Of a stretch of DNA of 5,517 nucleotides, positions 3,208 to 5,517 are shown in pieces. The stretch is from JASFBA01 sp034433695 (GTDB lineage: Bacteria > Chloroflexota > Chloroflexia > DTKN01): assembly GCA_034433695.1 (NCBI GenBank), contig DAOUAK010000089.1, positions 1 to 5,517 on the forward strand, written 5' to 3'. Under the pieces are notes generated by a model. It was not told the origin of the DNA. It made no database searches and saw only the letters and a list, made by a program, of their open reading frames with translations. Positions within the stretch are counted from its first letter, which is position 1. Each line of letters begins with the position of its first letter. The position numbers and the translations under genes were made by a program.

Positions 3208-5517
3208 GGGTCTTGCTCCGGCAAATCCAGTACCAGGCCTATATCGGGGTCGTAGGGAGTGCGGACAACGGCCGGCAACGTCTTGTCCGCGGGCAGTAGA
3301 TAACCTTCCCTGGCAAGATGGCTATAGTGTCCCCAGGAGATAGGGACCAGCAACCGATCTGCTTCCAGGAAACGCTCACTCTCCCGCAACGCTACGGAAT
3401 CATCGTAAAAGGCCTCCGGTAGGACCTCTGTGCCGTCGAACAGCCGATCGAACTGTTCCTCCAGAGCCGGGTTGGACTGGAAAGGCAACAGGGTTCCAAG
3501 GAAATTGGTCCGAAACTCGAGGCTTGCCTGAGAGAAAATCTCTTCCCATGCCTGCAGGATCTCCCCCTGATAAACCGCGTCGAGCCAAGTCTGGATCCGG
3601 CTCTCGTCAATCGGCAGACCCTCGCGTGGGGCATTCCGAGTGACGTCCTCCAGTACCTTGAGCGTTTGAGTGACCTGCTCGATCGGTTGATAAACGCGAC
3701 CGAAAGATGGATCGACCTGCTTGAATACATACACGGGTGCCGGAGCACGCTTCCCCAGGCGATTGACCCGTCCGAAGCGCTGAAGCAATGCCTCAAGAGG
3801 AGCAGGGTCGCTGAAAAGCACGTCCAGGTCGAGGTTCAGGCTCACCTCGACCACCTGGGTCGCAACCAGCACCAGTGGGCGTCGTTTGCGCTTACCAAGG
3901 CCCGCCGCCTGCAGGATGCGCTGCTCCTTCTCGACACGGTCGCGCCCACAGAAGCGGCTATGAAGAAGGAAAAGGGGAATCTCCTCGGGGAGGTGCTCTC
4001 TCATCCAGCGCCAGACTTGCTGCGCACGGCGGACTGTATTGGCGACCACGAGGGTCTGCGCACCGCTGCAAGCAGCGCGAAGGATCAGGGCCAGGTTCGC
4101 TTCGTCGAGGAGGTCCCCATCTGCCAGGCACAGCCGATGTCGCTGGAAGGAGCGATAGGTTTCTTGCGATGCAGAGATAGCGGACAGGATCCCCAGAGCG
4201 TAGCCGATCTTCTCGGCGATGGGTTTCGGCAACGTGGCGGACATCACAAGAAAGCGGGCTCCGTAGTACCGGGCCAGGTAAGCCATTGTCTCCAAGATCA
4301 TCGCGAGTCGCTTCGGCTCGTAGGCATGGATCTCATCGAAGACGAAGGCGGCCTCGGTAAAGTCGCTCCACAGCGCTTCGTGGCCTTTGAGCTGGAAGGC
4401 GGCTTTTAACATCTGATACGGGCTGAAGACGCGAACAGGGTAGTATGGAAGCCCAGCACGGTTGCGTAACCAGCACGCCACGCGGGCAGCCTCGCGCGGT
4501 GTATATTCCTGATCCATTAAGCGCTGGTAAAGGGCAAGTGTGCTTCGCCCATGCAACAGGCCGACGTTGTCCGGGAAAACCCTTTCCAGGCGGTCATACA
4601 TGGCGTTCATGCTCACCTGATAGGGCAGGGTGTAAAACAGTCGGGGCGGCGCCTGGCGCGCCGTCCAGAGCAGTGCGGCCTCGGTCTTGCCGGAGCCCGT
4701 CGGCGCGGCAAGCAAAACGTGACCTACGGCATCGGCCGCCCTTTGCTGGTGCTCATACAGGGCAGACCTGGAGAGGCCACAGGCTCGCAAAATGCTGTCG
4801 GCGTTAAATTGGGGCCGTGGCAATCGCTCTACACCCGCGGAGGCGAGGTGATCGGCCTGAACCAGCAAGCCGCGCAGAAGTATGCCTGGCCGCAGCAGCG
4901 GAGCGAGACTGCTGACGTCGTTTGCGGCATACAAAGCGTCATCCCAGGCCTCCAACTGCTGCTGAACGGATCTCAGGTGCGTCCGAATCGTCTCCGGCTT
5001 CAGGTGCAGTATCTCATCCGACCGCTGCGGAACGGGTGGTAGCGCAACCCCGATGCTATCGGCCTCGAGTTCTTTCAGCCAGTTTCCAGCCTCGGAGCGA
5101 AGCCAATCGTAGAGCGCAGCCACGTCCTTTTCCTGGAGATCGCTCAGCATCTCGGTCAGAGGGTCACACTCTTCGTCCGCAGGGCTCAGGTAGGGGGCCA
5201 GGTCCTCAAAATCTTTATGGTGGGTCACAATCACCGCGGCGACAAAGGTGCGTTCTTCCGGTATCAAACCTTGCGCGATCCAGTCCAGGAAAGCCAGGGA
5301 AAGGACCTCATGTCTGTAGTTCCAGCGTGTGCCTTTCCCGCGCAGCATTCTCTGGAATCCCTGGGCAGCCTTCCCCCAATCATGGAGGAAGGCTGCCCAG
5401 AACAGCACATGCCACAGGCGGGGCTGGCCGCAGAGGCTCGGCAAATCCGGACGGATTCGGGCCAGTTCGCGCAGGCGCGAGAGCACCTGCCAGGTGTGCT
5501 CGGGCAGTGACAGTCCG
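3204..5517 (-). CDS. cas3: Cas3 HD-nuclease/helicase, 5'-truncated by window edge
   Basis: This is the effector nuclease-helicase of type I CRISPR systems. Cascade recruits it to an R-loop, and it nicks and unwinds the target DNA processively. Numbering is from an internal GTG at 5486. The HD domain shows H35-D36 (HDWGK), H59, H89-H90 and a late Asp at D212 (QADHLAS). The helicase shows Walker A APTGSGKT (261-268), DEIH (384-387), SAT (416-418), a motif V region around 543-556 and motif VI QRFGRVNRLGKR (569-580). The C-terminus ends in a Cas3-like YDPDIGL segment. The frame stays open from 5486 to the edge and reads LSLPEHTWQ, whose His is probably the first HD ligand. The GTG is therefore not the real start, which lies beyond 5517. 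Its stop overlaps the cas6 start by 4 bp (ATGA). Motif V reads SLNLDLD where many Cas3 proteins have SLDID. All other core residues look intact. Identification is very secure. Confidence 0.97.
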   Translation of the reverse strand, partial: GLSLPEHTWQVLSRLRELARIRPDLPSLCGQPRLWHVLFWAAFLHDWGKAAQGFQRMLRGKGTRWNYRHEVLSLAFLDWIAQGLIPEERTFVAAVIVTHHKDFEDLAPYLSPADEECDPLTEMLSDLQEKDVAALYDWLRSEAGNWLKELEADSIGVALPPVPQRSDEILHLKPETIRTHLRSVQQQLEAWDDALYAANDVSSLAPLLRPGILLRGLLVQADHLASAGVERLPRPQFNADSILRACGLSRSALYEHQQRAADAVGHVLLAAPTGSGKTEAALLWTARQAPPRLFYTLPYQVSMNAMYDRLERVFPDNVGLLHGRSTLALYQRLMDQEYTPREAARVACWLRNRAGLPYYPVRVFSPYQMLKAAFQLKGHEALWSDFTEAAFVFDEIHAYEPKRLAMILETMAYLARYYGARFLVMSATLPKPIAEKIGYALGILSAISASQETYRSFQRHRLCLADGDLLDEANLALILRAACSGAQTLVVANTVRRAQQVWRWMREHLPEEIPLFLLHSRFCGRDRVEKEQRILQAAGLGKRKRRPLVLVATQVVEVSLNLDLDVLFSDPAPLEALLQRFGRVNRLGKRAPAPVYVFKQVDPSFGRVYQPIEQVTQTLKVLEDVTRNAPREGLPIDESRIQTWLDAVYQGEILQAWEEIFSQASLEFRTNFLGTLLPFQSNPALEEQFDRLFDGTEVLPEAFYDDSVALRESERFLEADRLLVPISWGHYSHLAREGYLLPADKTLPAVVRTPYDPDIGLVLDLPEQDP
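3216..3219 (-). promoter_or_regulatory. Ribosome binding site of cas6
   Basis: GGAG on the minus strand, within the last codons of cas3, lies 8 nt before the cas6 ATG. Together with the ATGA stop-start overlap it supports this start and coupled translation from cas3. Confidence 0.6.

Noticed and set aside
2173..3255. A 360-codon open frame on the plus strand
   Set aside because: It is antisense to cas6 across its whole length and shows no recognisable domain or ribosome site.
3666..4409. A 247-codon open frame on the plus strand
   Set aside because: It is antisense to the helicase part of cas3 and has no coherent motif.

Overview
The window holds the downstream half of a type I CRISPR-Cas locus, entirely on the minus strand and reading from right to left. 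The order is cas3 (5' end cut off by the right edge), cas6, cas1, cas2, cas4, then a non-coding leader of about 160 bp, then the first repeat and first spacer of a CRISPR array that leaves the window on the left. The genes are GC-rich and tightly packed, with overlaps of 4, 7 and 17 bp and a single 13-bp gap. This suggests one polycistronic transcript with coupled translation. The organism looks like a GC-rich bacterium. The Cas1 and Cas4 style would suit a thermophilic lineage such as Chloroflexota, but that is a weak guess from general impression and not a sequence match.

Region by region. From 5517 to 3204 lies Cas3, an HD nuclease fused to a superfamily 2 helicase, open through the edge. 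From 3207 to 2194 lies a Cas6-family pre-crRNA endoribonuclease of the long type (337 aa) with a cysteine cluster near its N-terminus. From 2180 to 1149 lies Cas1 and from 1155 to 877 Cas2, the spacer integrase pair. From 893 to 258 lies Cas4, a RecB-like nuclease with four cysteines expected to hold an iron-sulfur cluster. Bases 257 to 95 hold no gene; they act as the leader and contain an inverted repeat, tandem T-tract motifs, a possible promoter and a duplicated motif at the repeat junction. Bases 94 to 57 are the leader-proximal repeat, 56 to 21 the first spacer, and 20 to 1 part of the second repeat.

How the parts work together. Cas4, Cas1 and Cas2 trim and insert new spacers at the leader end (near base 94). 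The array transcript, read leftward, is cut by Cas6 at the base of a small hairpin in each repeat, leaving an 8-nt 5' tag. Cas3 degrades DNA found by a Cascade complex whose large subunit, Cas7 and Cas5 genes are not in the window and presumably lie to the right. A fused HD-helicase Cas3 together with Cas6 and Cas4 argues against I-C (no Cas6), I-E and I-F (no Cas4) and I-D (HD moved to Cas10d). It fits I-B or a bacterial I-A-like variant best; the subtype cannot be fixed without the effector genes.

I see no clearly new biological system here. The points most worth checking are the repeat architecture, the structured leader, and the cas6-cas1-cas2-cas4 order with cas4 last.
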